Assembly (NCBI RefSeq): GCF_018603905.1
Contig: NZ_JAHFZZ010000008.1
Coordinates: forward strand, 62,001-126,000
Reading direction: 5' to 3'
Length of the DNA stretch: 64,000 nucleotides
Source: Nonomuraea sp. NEAU-A123
GTDB taxonomy: Bacteria > Actinomycetota > Actinomycetes > Streptosporangiales > Streptosporangiaceae
Shown here: positions 51,009 through 58,666 of the stretch, piece by piece
Position numbering within the stretch: position 1 is the first letter of the stretch
Layout: every line of letters starts with the position of its first letter
The notes under the pieces: model-generated
The model's input: the letters and a program-made list of their open reading frames with translations, nothing else
What the model was told of the DNA's origin: nothing
The model's database searches: none
Translations under genes and position numbers: made by a program

Positions 51009-51697
51009 TCCCCCGCAAGCACGTCGGCTTCCTGATCTTCGTGGCGCTGGCGGTGATCGCCGCGGCGTTCGTCTGGTTCGGGCTGCCGCACGATCGCCAG
51101 GTGAAGTCGCTGTGGATCTTCCTGGTGAAGCTGCTGCCCTTCGTCTTCGCCACCGAGGCGATATCCAGGCTGGACGTGGAGTGGGCCAGGCGGATCCGGC
51201 TGCCGGTGCTGGTGATCCCGGCGGCGTTCCTGCTGTACTTCCTCTACTTCGTGCCCAAGATCTTCTTCTTCGGCTCCGAGGTGGCCGGGACCCGTGAGGC
51301 GTACTACGACCTCTACTACCACGTCCTCACGCTGACCCCGTTGATCATCGTCTCCCTGGCCATGGCGTTCCGGCTGGGCGGCGGCTCGGCGGGGACGGTG
51401 CGCAGGCTCGGCTACGGCATGCTGCTGCTGATGCTGTCGGGCCTGGAGGACCTGGCCTTCCTCACGGTCAACAACCACGTCGACCCCGTCTTCATCACCA
51501 TCCCCGAGGTCTGGGACTGGGCCACGCACATGAGCGTGTTCATCGGCCACGCGCCGACCAAGTACGAGGCGTACGCCTTCATCGCCGTTCATGTGCTGCT
51601 GGCGCTCGTCGTCTTCCTCAGCCCGCAGCGCTGGTGGGAGTCGCTGGGCCGCAAGCTCACGCCGAAGGCGCTCCAGGCCCGCTCGGAGAGCGTGTAG
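51005..51697 (+). CDS. Integral membrane protein of unknown function
   Basis: 230 residues with about six hydrophobic helices and short loops. Polar or charged residues lie within or beside helices (KIFFFGSEVAG, YYDLYYHVLTL, SGLEDLAFLTVNNHV, HMSVFIGHAPTKYEAYAFIAVHVL), including several His, Glu and Asp that could be catalytic. The family is not recognised. Its position between the ATP-grasp and second CapK genes, with ATGA overlap upstream, implies a role in the membrane steps of the pathway. Confidence 0.75.
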   Translation: MIPRKHVGFLIFVALAVIAAAFVWFGLPHDRQVKSLWIFLVKLLPFVFATEAISRLDVEWARRIRLPVLVIPAAFLLYFLYFVPKIFFFGSEVAGTREAYYDLYYHVLTLTPLIIVSLAMAFRLGGGSAGTVRRLGYGMLLLMLSGLEDLAFLTVNNHVDPVFITIPEVWDWATHMSVFIGHAPTKYEAYAFIAVHVLLALVVFLSPQRWWESLGRKLTPKALQARSESV

Positions 51698-51699
51698 CG

Positions 51700-52977
51700 A
51701 TGATCATCCGCGAGGCGGGCTACGTCCCGCTCAGCATCGCGCGGCAGTACGGCAGCGCCGCGGGGCTGCGCCGTCGCCAGCTTCGCGGGGTCAACCGGAT
51801 GCTGGAGCTGGCCCGTACGCGGGTGCCGTACTACCGCGACGACCCGCGCTACGCCCGCGGCCCCCTCCGCGACCTCGCCGAGCTGGCCGAGCTGCCGGTG
51901 CTGGACAAGCAGGTGCTGCGTGAGCAGCCGCTGGAGCGGCTGCTCACCGAGGGCATCGACCAGGATCGGTGCCTGTCCTTCCAGACGAGCGGCAGCACCG
52001 GCCGCCGGGTCCGGATCCTGCACGACCGCGACAGCCACGACTACCACATGGCCGCCTGCGTGCGCCGGTTCCTGGCGACGGGCCGCTACCTGCCGACCGA
52101 CCGGCTCAGCCACATCCGGCCGTTCGCGCCGCCGGCCAGGACGTTCGAGCGGTTCGGGCTGTTCCGGCGGCACGTGATCCTCTCCCACCGGCCGATGCGC
52201 GAGATCAAGGCGGACCTGCTGGCCAACCGGCCCAAGGTGCTCATCGGCTACCCCGTGCACCTGCGGGCCCTGCTGCGCGAGCTCACCCCGGACGAGCTCG
52301 CGCGGCTGCGGCGGACGCTGCGCATCGTGCTGACCGAGTCGGAGCTGCTGCTGCCCGAGCACCGGGCGATGTTCGCCGAGCGGTTCGGCGCTCCGGTCTT
52401 CGACGAGTACTCGGCCTTCGAGGTGCTCAACGTCTCCTACGACTGCCGGTACGGCCGCGCGCACCTGGGCGAGGACCGCGTCTACTGCGAGATCGTCGAC
52501 GCGGCGGGCGATCCGGTCCCGGACGGCGAGGCCGGGCAGGTGGTCGTCACCGCCTTCATGGAACGGGCCATGCCGCTGCTGCGCTACAGCCTGGGCGACA
52601 TCGGCCTCATCGAGCCCGGCCGCTGCCGTTGCGGTCGCCGGTTCCGCACCCTGCGGCTCACCACGGGGCGCAGCAACGACTACGTCACGCTCCCGTCGGG
52701 CGAGCGGCTCTACCCCGACGCCTTCCTCCACCTGGCCGCCACCCATCCGGGCATCAGCGAGTGCTTCGTGCACCAGGACACGGCAGGCTTGGTGCGGGTG
52801 CACGTCGTGCCCAACGCCGGTGCGGCGGGCGAGGTGCTGGCGACCGTGCGGGACAAGCTCTTCGGCCTGGCCGGCGGGGAGTTCCCGCTGGAGGTGGTGC
52901 CCGCCGAGTCCGTCCAGATCACCCCCGGCGGCAAGGGGAGATTCGTCACCTCCGACTACGGCACGCCGCCCGCATGA
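51700..52977 (+). CDS. CapK/PaaK-like adenylate-forming enzyme 2
   Basis: 425 residues from ATG 51700. ATP-binding loop FQTSGSTGRRVRIL, EYSAFEVLNVSYDC, then RYSLGDIGLIEPGRCRCGRRFRTLRLTTGRSNDYV with the CxC pair, and a C-terminal subdomain ending TPGGKGRFVTSDYG. It is clearly paralogous to the enzyme at 47427 but divergent, so the pathway probably activates two different acids or passes one acid between two steps. It overlaps the flippase start (ATGA). Confidence 0.9.
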   Translation: MIIREAGYVPLSIARQYGSAAGLRRRQLRGVNRMLELARTRVPYYRDDPRYARGPLRDLAELAELPVLDKQVLREQPLERLLTEGIDQDRCLSFQTSGSTGRRVRILHDRDSHDYHMAACVRRFLATGRYLPTDRLSHIRPFAPPARTFERFGLFRRHVILSHRPMREIKADLLANRPKVLIGYPVHLRALLRELTPDELARLRRTLRIVLTESELLLPEHRAMFAERFGAPVFDEYSAFEVLNVSYDCRYGRAHLGEDRVYCEIVDAAGDPVPDGEAGQVVVTAFMERAMPLLRYSLGDIGLIEPGRCRCGRRFRTLRLTTGRSNDYVTLPSGERLYPDAFLHLAATHPGISECFVHQDTAGLVRVHVVPNAGAAGEVLATVRDKLFGLAGGEFPLEVVPAESVQITPGGKGRFVTSDYGTPPA

Positions 52978-54209
52978 GACTCGCGGCACCGAGACAGTTG
53001 ATGGTGCTGCTCGGCGGGCGGGCCGCCTTCCGGGGGACGCTCCTGCTGGCCAACGTCGTGCTGCTGGCGGTCTGGAGCTCCGGGGACTACGCCGGCTACG
53101 CCCAGGCGATGGGCGGCGCCGCGTTCCTCACGCCTCTGGCGTCGATCGGGATCGAGAAATGCGCGCTGAAGCTGATCCCGCGGGCGCGGCACACCGTCGG
53201 CCTGCTGGTCGGCGTCTTCGTGGCGCTGGCCGGGCTGCTGCTGGCGGTCGCGGTCGCGGTCCTGGCGGGCGTGCTGCTCTTCGGGCACAACGGCCCGTGG
53301 GCGCTGGCCGGGCTGGCCGGCCTGTACGCGATCAGCGTCGGCGGCAACCAGGTGCTGGTCGGCCTGAGCCGCGCCATCGGCAAACCCGGCCGGGACGTGG
53401 CCAACCATCTCATCCTGGCCACGGGACTGGCCTGCTCGACGGGCGCGGCGGCCACGGGACACGCCTCGCCCGTGGTGTTCCTGGCCCTGTGGCTGACGAC
53501 CGTGAGCGTGCTCAACGTGGCGCTGCTGGCCGGGCTGCGGCCGAGCTTCGCCGGGCTGCGGCGCCGGGTCCTCGTACGCGTCGCGGTGGGGACGTCCCTG
53601 CTGATGGCGATCCCCGACGTGGTCGCGGGGGTGTCGATGAGCCTGCTGTTCGTGACGCTCTCGGTGGCCGGCGCGCAGGCGGAGAGCACCGGGCTCTACA
53701 TGGCCTCCATCGCCTCGGGGACACTGCTCAACGCGTTCGGCTACCTGCTGCGCGTCCTGCAGCCCGGCGTCTCCCAGGCGCTGAACCAGCGTGACCTGAC
53801 CGCGGCCTACGACCGGCTGTCCCGCTGGCTGCGCCTGCTGCTGCTCGCCGGAACCCCTTATGTGGCGGCCGTCTCCTGCCTGGCGCCGCTCCTGCTGCGC
53901 CCGCTCGGCGGACTGGGCGTCGTCATCCTGTACGTGGCCTGCGTGCCGGTCATCTTCGCGGTGGGCAGCGCCAGCTATGTGATGGAGAACGCCACTCCCC
54001 TGGCGCTGCGCGCCACCGCGGTGGGTGCGGTGGTGTCGCTGCTGGCGGTGGTGGCGCTGGCCGCCATCGTCGTGCCCTGGGCCGGGGCGCTCGGCGCGGT
54101 GGGCGTGCTGGCCACCGGCGCGCTCGTCCACGCGGCGGTCCTTCTGCGCTGGCTCCGGCCGCGGCGCACGCTCTCCCCTCACCCTGTAGCGAAGGAGTCT
54201 TTGTCATGA
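52974..54209 (+). CDS. Polysaccharide flippase-like membrane protein (Wzx/MVF type)
   Basis: 411 residues with about twelve hydrophobic helices and few charged loops. RHTVGLLVGVFVALAG, GGNQVLVGLSRAIGKPGRD, SMSLLFVTLSVAGAQAESTGLYMAS and LLRVLQPGVSQALNQRDLTAAY resemble O-antigen/teichoic-acid flippases, which move polyprenyl-linked sugars across the membrane. It is somewhat shorter than 14-helix Wzx proteins. It would export the product of the ArnC-like transferase. No polymerase or ligase gene follows. Confidence 0.85.
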   Translation: MRLAAPRQLMVLLGGRAAFRGTLLLANVVLLAVWSSGDYAGYAQAMGGAAFLTPLASIGIEKCALKLIPRARHTVGLLVGVFVALAGLLLAVAVAVLAGVLLFGHNGPWALAGLAGLYAISVGGNQVLVGLSRAIGKPGRDVANHLILATGLACSTGAAATGHASPVVFLALWLTTVSVLNVALLAGLRPSFAGLRRRVLVRVAVGTSLLMAIPDVVAGVSMSLLFVTLSVAGAQAESTGLYMASIASGTLLNAFGYLLRVLQPGVSQALNQRDLTAAYDRLSRWLRLLLLAGTPYVAAVSCLAPLLLRPLGGLGVVILYVACVPVIFAVGSASYVMENATPLALRATAVGAVVSLLAVVALAAIVVPWAGALGAVGVLATGALVHAAVLLRWLRPRRTLSPHPVAKESLS

Positions 54210-55219
54210 CCCATACCTCGCTGGTCACCGGCGGCGCGGGCTTCATCGGCTCGCATGTGGCGGCCGACCTGCTCCGGGCCGGCCATCGTGTGGTGGTGCT
54301 CGACGACCTGTCCGGCGGCGACCCGGCCAACGTCCCGGACGGCGCCCTCTTCCACCACGGCAGTGTCTGCGACCCCGAGGTGGTGGACGCGTTGTTCGCG
54401 GAGTGGAAGTTCGACTACGTCTTCCACCTGGCCGCGTACGCCGCCGAGGGACTGAGCCACTTCATCAAGCGTTACAACTACACCAACAACGTGATCGGCA
54501 GCGTCAACCTCATCAACGCGGCGGTCAACACGGGGACCGTCCGGTGCTTCGTCTTCACCTCCTCCATCGCCGTGTACGGCCACGCCGAGCCGCCGATGAC
54601 CGAAGACCTGGTGCCCGCGCCCGTGGACCCGTACGGCATCGCCAAATACGCGGTCGAGCAGGAGTTGAAGGTCACGCACGAGATGTTCGGCCTGCCGTAC
54701 ATCATCTTCCGCCCGCACAACGTGTACGGCGAGCGGCAGAACATCGGCGACCGCTACCGCAACGTCATCGGCATCTTCATGAACCAGATCCTGCGCGGCG
54801 AGGAGTGCACCGTCTTCGGGGACGGCGAGCAGACCAGGGCCTTCAGCCACATCGACGACGTCGCGCTGCCGATCGCCCGGTCCATCGGCAACCCGCGGGC
54901 CTACGGGGAGACGTTCAACATCGGCGGCGACCGGCCGTACACGGTCAACGAGCTGGCGGGCGCGGTGGCGGCGGCCATGGACGCGCCGCTCCGCGTCCGG
55001 CATCTGCCCGCGCGCCACGAGGTGGTGCACGCCTACTCCTCCCATGACAAGGCCCGCGAGCTGCTCGGCGTCGGTACCGGCTCGGTGTCGCTGGCCGACG
55101 GGCTGGCGCAGATGGCCGCCTGGGCGAAGAAGCACGGTCCGCAGGAGCCGTCGGTGTTCTCGGGGATCGAGGTGGCCCGCAACATGCCACCGTCGTGGCA
55201 GGCGCTCATCGTCCCCTGA
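54206..55219 (+). CDS. NAD-dependent sugar epimerase (GalE-like SDR)
   Basis: 337 residues, extended SDR. NAD loop GGAGFIGSHVAADLL; catalytic SSIAVYG and YGIAK (YxxxK); PHNVYGERQN and DGEQTRAFSHIDDVA typical of UDP-hexose or UDP-pentose 4-epimerases. Together with UXS it could interconvert UDP-xylose and UDP-L-arabinose (inference). A ribosome site GAAGGAG lies inside the flippase end, and the start overlaps its stop. It is the last gene of the block, converging on the beta-solenoid gene four bases later. Confidence 0.9.
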   Translation: MTHTSLVTGGAGFIGSHVAADLLRAGHRVVVLDDLSGGDPANVPDGALFHHGSVCDPEVVDALFAEWKFDYVFHLAAYAAEGLSHFIKRYNYTNNVIGSVNLINAAVNTGTVRCFVFTSSIAVYGHAEPPMTEDLVPAPVDPYGIAKYAVEQELKVTHEMFGLPYIIFRPHNVYGERQNIGDRYRNVIGIFMNQILRGEECTVFGDGEQTRAFSHIDDVALPIARSIGNPRAYGETFNIGGDRPYTVNELAGAVAAAMDAPLRVRHLPARHEVVHAYSSHDKARELLGVGTGSVSLADGLAQMAAWAKKHGPQEPSVFSGIEVARNMPPSWQALIVP

Positions 55220-55223
55220 CCGG

Positions 55224-57260
55224 TCACTGGCGGGACAGGGCCCGGGTGATGCCGGTGACGATGGTGGTGACCAGGATCCAGCCCGCGAGCACCAGGCCGT
55301 AGGCGACCCACTGACCGCCGCCGGCCGGCTGGAACGCCTTCTCCTGGCCGAAGTCGATCAACGGGAACAGCAGGTCCAGGGCGTACACCACGGCGTTGAA
55401 CGCGGGCCCCTTGCCCGCCTCGGCGGGCGGCGGGGAGTCGAGCGCGAACACCGCCGCCCCCAGGACGAGCAGGGCGACGAACCAGGCGGCGGCGCGCAGC
55501 GGCCGAAAGCCGTATCCGACCGTGACGTCCTGCAGCACGCCCCACGCGCGGGCGGGCCTGCGCAGCGTGGCGCGCCGCCGCCGCTGCTTGGCCAGCAGGA
55601 CCGTGCGGGCCTCCTCGTCGTGCCCGAGCCGCCGGTAGATGGCGGCCAGTTGCTCGTACGGCTGCGGCACGTACTCGTCCGTGCCCTCCTCCAGCCAGGC
55701 CAGCCGCTGGGCGGCGGGCAGGGTGGGGTTCAGTGCCTCGTACGTCAGACCGTCCTGCCGGCGCGGGCACCAGGTCGCCGGGTCGTCACGCAGCACCCCG
55801 ATGCGGGCGTGCCGCAGGTCGACGGTGCCTTCGGGCGCCGACTTCGGGCGCAGGTACAGTTCGCTGGCCTCCAGTTGCCAGGCCGCCAGCGCCCGGCCGC
55901 CCGGGTTGGAGAGCGTGGCGCCGTTGAGGTGCACGAGCCGGCGGACCCGGGTCCCGATCAGCGTGACCTCGCCGTCGGAGGTGAAGCCGTGCCCGCAGGA
56001 CAGGCCGCTGCCGATGGTCGCCGCGGCCGCGTTCAGCGTCTTGCCGCCGGGGTTGCTCAGGCGGGCGCCGTTGAAGTCGGCGAACGTGCCGATGGCGGCG
56101 TCGGTCAGCCGTACCTCGCCCTCGGCCCGGAACCCGTCCACGCAGGCCAGCGCGCCGCCGATGGACACGCCGTCGGCGTCCAGCGCCACCTCGCCGGGAG
56201 CGGAGAGGTCGGCGCCGGCCAGACGCAGGGATCCGCTGACGCGGGCCTGGGACAAGCCGACCCGGCCGCGCGCGGTGAGCCCGCGTGCCTCGATCGTGCC
56301 TTCGACCTGGATCTCCTCCGCCTGGAGCGCGTCGCCGCCGGGATTGTCCAGGCAGGCGCCGTTCAGGTTGAGCTCGCGGTCGACGCGCGAGTCCGCCAGG
56401 CGTACCGTGCCGGTCGCGGCGAAGGTCCCGCCCAGGTAGAGGCCGCCTTCGGCGGTGATCCGCGAGCCGCGTAAGGCCATCTCGCCGGGGTGGTCGATGG
56501 TGGTGCCGGTCAGGGCGAAGGGCCCGCTCACGCGGGTGTTGCGGAGGCTGATCATCCCGGTGACCGTCATGCACCTGCAGAACACGTTGCCGTCGGCGAC
56601 GAGCCCGTCCAGTGTCAGGGCGTGCTTGCCGGAGGCGGTCAGCTGGGCGTCGTCCATGATCAACCTACCGCTGACCTTGACGTTGGAGAGCCGGACGTGA
56701 CCCTCGGACCGCAGCCCGATGGCGGCGATCCCGCGATCGGCCTGGAGCCGGTCGCCGTCGATCGCCACCCCCGGCGTGCGCGCGTGGGCGTGGTCGAGCG
56801 TCAGGCTGCCCGCGATCTGGGCGCCGCGCAGCTCCACCCGCCCGGTGAACAGGCAGCCCTCCAGCCGCAGATGGCCGCCGATCTGGGCGTTGGAGGCCGA
56901 CAGCCCCGGCAGGCGGGACCCGGTGAAACTCAGTTGCTGGCAGCGGGCCCAGTACAGGCGCGGCATCTCCTCGAAGTCGCAGGAGAGGAACCGCGCCGGG
57001 TGGGCGATGGTGGAGTGGGCCAGGTCCAGGGGTCCGGTGATGCGCGCGCCTTTGACGCGCAGGGCTTGTGACTGCCGTGATTCGTCCCGCAGCAGCAGCT
57101 CGGCGATCACCTTCGCGCGGATCGTCCGCTCCGGGCCCCAGCTCGCGCCGCCCGCCGGGGCGTCCTCGTCGGGTTTCCCGGTACGGAGGTCGACCAGCTC
57201 GCCCTGCGGGAACGCGTCCCACACCCGGCGTTCGGCCGTGGACAGCTCCTCGACGCGCAT
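55224..57260 (-). CDS. Beta-solenoid repeat protein with C-terminal membrane domain
   Basis: 678 residues from the ATG at 57260. After an N-terminal helical region, residues about 80-500 are built of about 48-residue repeats with the pattern PGGxALxAxxxxVxGxLxxxxGFxAxGxVRLxxAxVxGxLxLxGAxLxN, a left- or right-handed beta-solenoid. A TPR-like helical hairpin (YEQLAAIYRRLGHDEEARTVLLAKQRRR) and about three membrane helices end the protein. Similar proteins are often named 'membrane-associated oxidoreductase', but no redox motif is visible. The function is unknown. Confidence 0.78.
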   Translation of the reverse strand: MRVEELSTAERRVWDAFPQGELVDLRTGKPDEDAPAGGASWGPERTIRAKVIAELLLRDESRQSQALRVKGARITGPLDLAHSTIAHPARFLSCDFEEMPRLYWARCQQLSFTGSRLPGLSASNAQIGGHLRLEGCLFTGRVELRGAQIAGSLTLDHAHARTPGVAIDGDRLQADRGIAAIGLRSEGHVRLSNVKVSGRLIMDDAQLTASGKHALTLDGLVADGNVFCRCMTVTGMISLRNTRVSGPFALTGTTIDHPGEMALRGSRITAEGGLYLGGTFAATGTVRLADSRVDRELNLNGACLDNPGGDALQAEEIQVEGTIEARGLTARGRVGLSQARVSGSLRLAGADLSAPGEVALDADGVSIGGALACVDGFRAEGEVRLTDAAIGTFADFNGARLSNPGGKTLNAAAATIGSGLSCGHGFTSDGEVTLIGTRVRRLVHLNGATLSNPGGRALAAWQLEASELYLRPKSAPEGTVDLRHARIGVLRDDPATWCPRRQDGLTYEALNPTLPAAQRLAWLEEGTDEYVPQPYEQLAAIYRRLGHDEEARTVLLAKQRRRRATLRRPARAWGVLQDVTVGYGFRPLRAAAWFVALLVLGAAVFALDSPPPAEAGKGPAFNAVVYALDLLFPLIDFGQEKAFQPAGGGQWVAYGLVLAGWILVTTIVTGITRALSRQ

Positions 57261-57294
57261 GGCTGCATTCTGCCGCAAGCCCAGCGGCGGCCGG

Positions 57295-57486
57295 TCATCT
57301 GACGCCGATCGACATCTCCACCTCTCTGCCGGTGCACGCGGACGCTCCGGCGGGCGGGTTCAGGGCCGCCACCTTGCCGATCCAGGCGCGGCCCTTGTGG
57401 TAGCCGACCTTCACCGTGAAGCCCGCCTTCTCCACGGCCGCCTTGCCCGCGTCGAGTGGCCAGCCGCGCGGGGGCGGGCCGGTCAC
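57295..57486 (-). CDS. Single-domain PASTA protein
   Basis: 63 residues from a GTG overlapping the upstream stop (GTGA). The sequence is one PASTA unit: PLDAGKAAVEKAGFTVKVGYHKGRAWIGKVAALNPPAGAS, ending VEMSIGVR. PASTA domains usually occur in series outside serine/threonine kinases or penicillin-binding proteins and bind muropeptides. Here there is no signal peptide, membrane helix or partner domain, so it is either a fragment or a free cytoplasmic version. It is cotranscribed with the dehydrogenase gene. Confidence 0.65.
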   Translation of the reverse strand: MTGPPPRGWPLDAGKAAVEKAGFTVKVGYHKGRAWIGKVAALNPPAGASACTGREVEMSIGVR

Positions 57487-58406
57487 GAGCCCAGCCCGTC
57501 GTCCACAGGTACGTCTTCGGGTTCGAGTTCGAGGCCCGAGGCGGCGGCCTGCAGGTCGAGCAGGACGGCGAAGTCCTCGTCCACCCTGCCCGCGCCGATG
57601 GCGGCCTGGACGAGCTGCGCGGTGAGGGCGGCGACCGGCATGGGCACGTCCAGTTCGCGGGCGGCGGCCAGGCCGATGTCGAAGTCCTTGCGCAGCAGGA
57701 CGGGCGTGAAGGTGGGCGTGTAATCCAGGTGCACGAACGCGGGCGACTTGTAGCGGGTGAACGCCGACCCCATGACGCTGTTGTTGAGGAACTCCAGGAA
57801 GGCGTTCCGGGGGACGCCACCCTTCTGGGCCAGCACGGTGATCTCGGCCAGGGTCTGGGTGACCACGCCGAGCATCAGGTTGTGCGCGATCTTCACCAGG
57901 CGGGCGGTCTCACCTTCGCCGACGTACGTGGCCGACCGGCCGAGGTGGACGAGCAGCCCGGCCACCCGGTCGAAGGTCGCGCGCGGCCCGGAGACGACCA
58001 GGCTCAGGGCTCCGGCCCGGACGACCTTGGGGTTGCCGCTGACCGGCGCGGCCAGGAAGGAGCCGCCCCGGTCCGCGCACTTCTGCCGTGCCGCGGCCGA
58101 GGACTCCGTCGAGACGGTGGAGCAGTCGACGACCACGCCCGGGACGGGGCCGTCGCCGCCGAGCAGCTCGTCCAGCACCTGTTCGAGGTCGTGGGACGTG
58201 GAGACCATGGTGAAGACGACGTCCTTGTCGCGCAGCCCGGCGATCGACTCCGACACCGTCGCGCCATGTTCTCTGAGCGGCTCCGCCTTGGCCGGGGTAC
58301 GGTTCCAGACGGTCAGATCCACCCCGGCCTTGGCCAGGCGTTCGGCCATGGCGGCTCCCATGCGGCCGACGCCGATCCAGCCCACCCGCGTCATCGAATC
58401 GGACAT
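57483..58406 (-). CDS. NAD(P)-dependent 3-hydroxyisobutyrate-dehydrogenase-like enzyme
   Basis: 307 residues. Rossmann motif GWIGVGRMGAAMAERLAKAG (about 9-28), substrate loop DCSTVSTESS, FLAAPVSGNPKVVRAGALSLVVSG and catalytic K in RLVKIAHNLMLG, the beta-hydroxyacid dehydrogenase signature set. It oxidises a 3-hydroxyacid or reduces a semialdehyde such as tartronate semialdehyde or succinic semialdehyde. The start ATG 58406 follows AAGGCG. It may serve sugar-acid catabolism with the neighbouring Gfo/Idh enzyme. Confidence 0.92.
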   Translation of the reverse strand: MSDSMTRVGWIGVGRMGAAMAERLAKAGVDLTVWNRTPAKAEPLREHGATVSESIAGLRDKDVVFTMVSTSHDLEQVLDELLGGDGPVPGVVVDCSTVSTESSAAARQKCADRGGSFLAAPVSGNPKVVRAGALSLVVSGPRATFDRVAGLLVHLGRSATYVGEGETARLVKIAHNLMLGVVTQTLAEITVLAQKGGVPRNAFLEFLNNSVMGSAFTRYKSPAFVHLDYTPTFTPVLLRKDFDIGLAAARELDVPMPVAALTAQLVQAAIGAGRVDEDFAVLLDLQAAASGLELEPEDVPVDDGLGS

Positions 58407-58586
58407 CAAGCTACGCCTTTCGCAGTCGTGAGCCGCTGGCCGGCCAGTCGGCGGTGCAGGGGCGGTGCCAGGGCGCGCGAGGTTCGCGCGGCCGTGGTTG
58501 CCCTCCTCCAGCATGAGCAGTTCGCTGTCGCCGGACGTCGCAACGGCCAGTCGCTCGGCGTGCCGCGAGGGGATGAGCCGGTCCTT

Positions 58587-58608
58587 TCTCCTGAAAATCT
58601 CCTGAAAA
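58587..58608. repeat. Exact tandem duplication of an 11-mer
   Basis: TCTCCTGAAAA occurs twice without spacing, at 58587-58597 and 58598-58608, in the 260-base gap between the dehydrogenase and Gfo/Idh genes. It may be a regulator site or a replication slip. Nothing else is recognisable in the gap. Confidence 0.6.
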
Positions 58609-58666
58609 CCACCAGCCCGGCCCAGCACTCGCCCCAGTCGTACGGCCCGGCCAACGCGACCTCGCA

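Noticed and set aside
58407..58586. N-terminal extension of the dehydrogenase back to about 58718
   Set aside because: The extended residues have no domain character, and the Rossmann start is at MSDSMTRVGWIGVG (58406).
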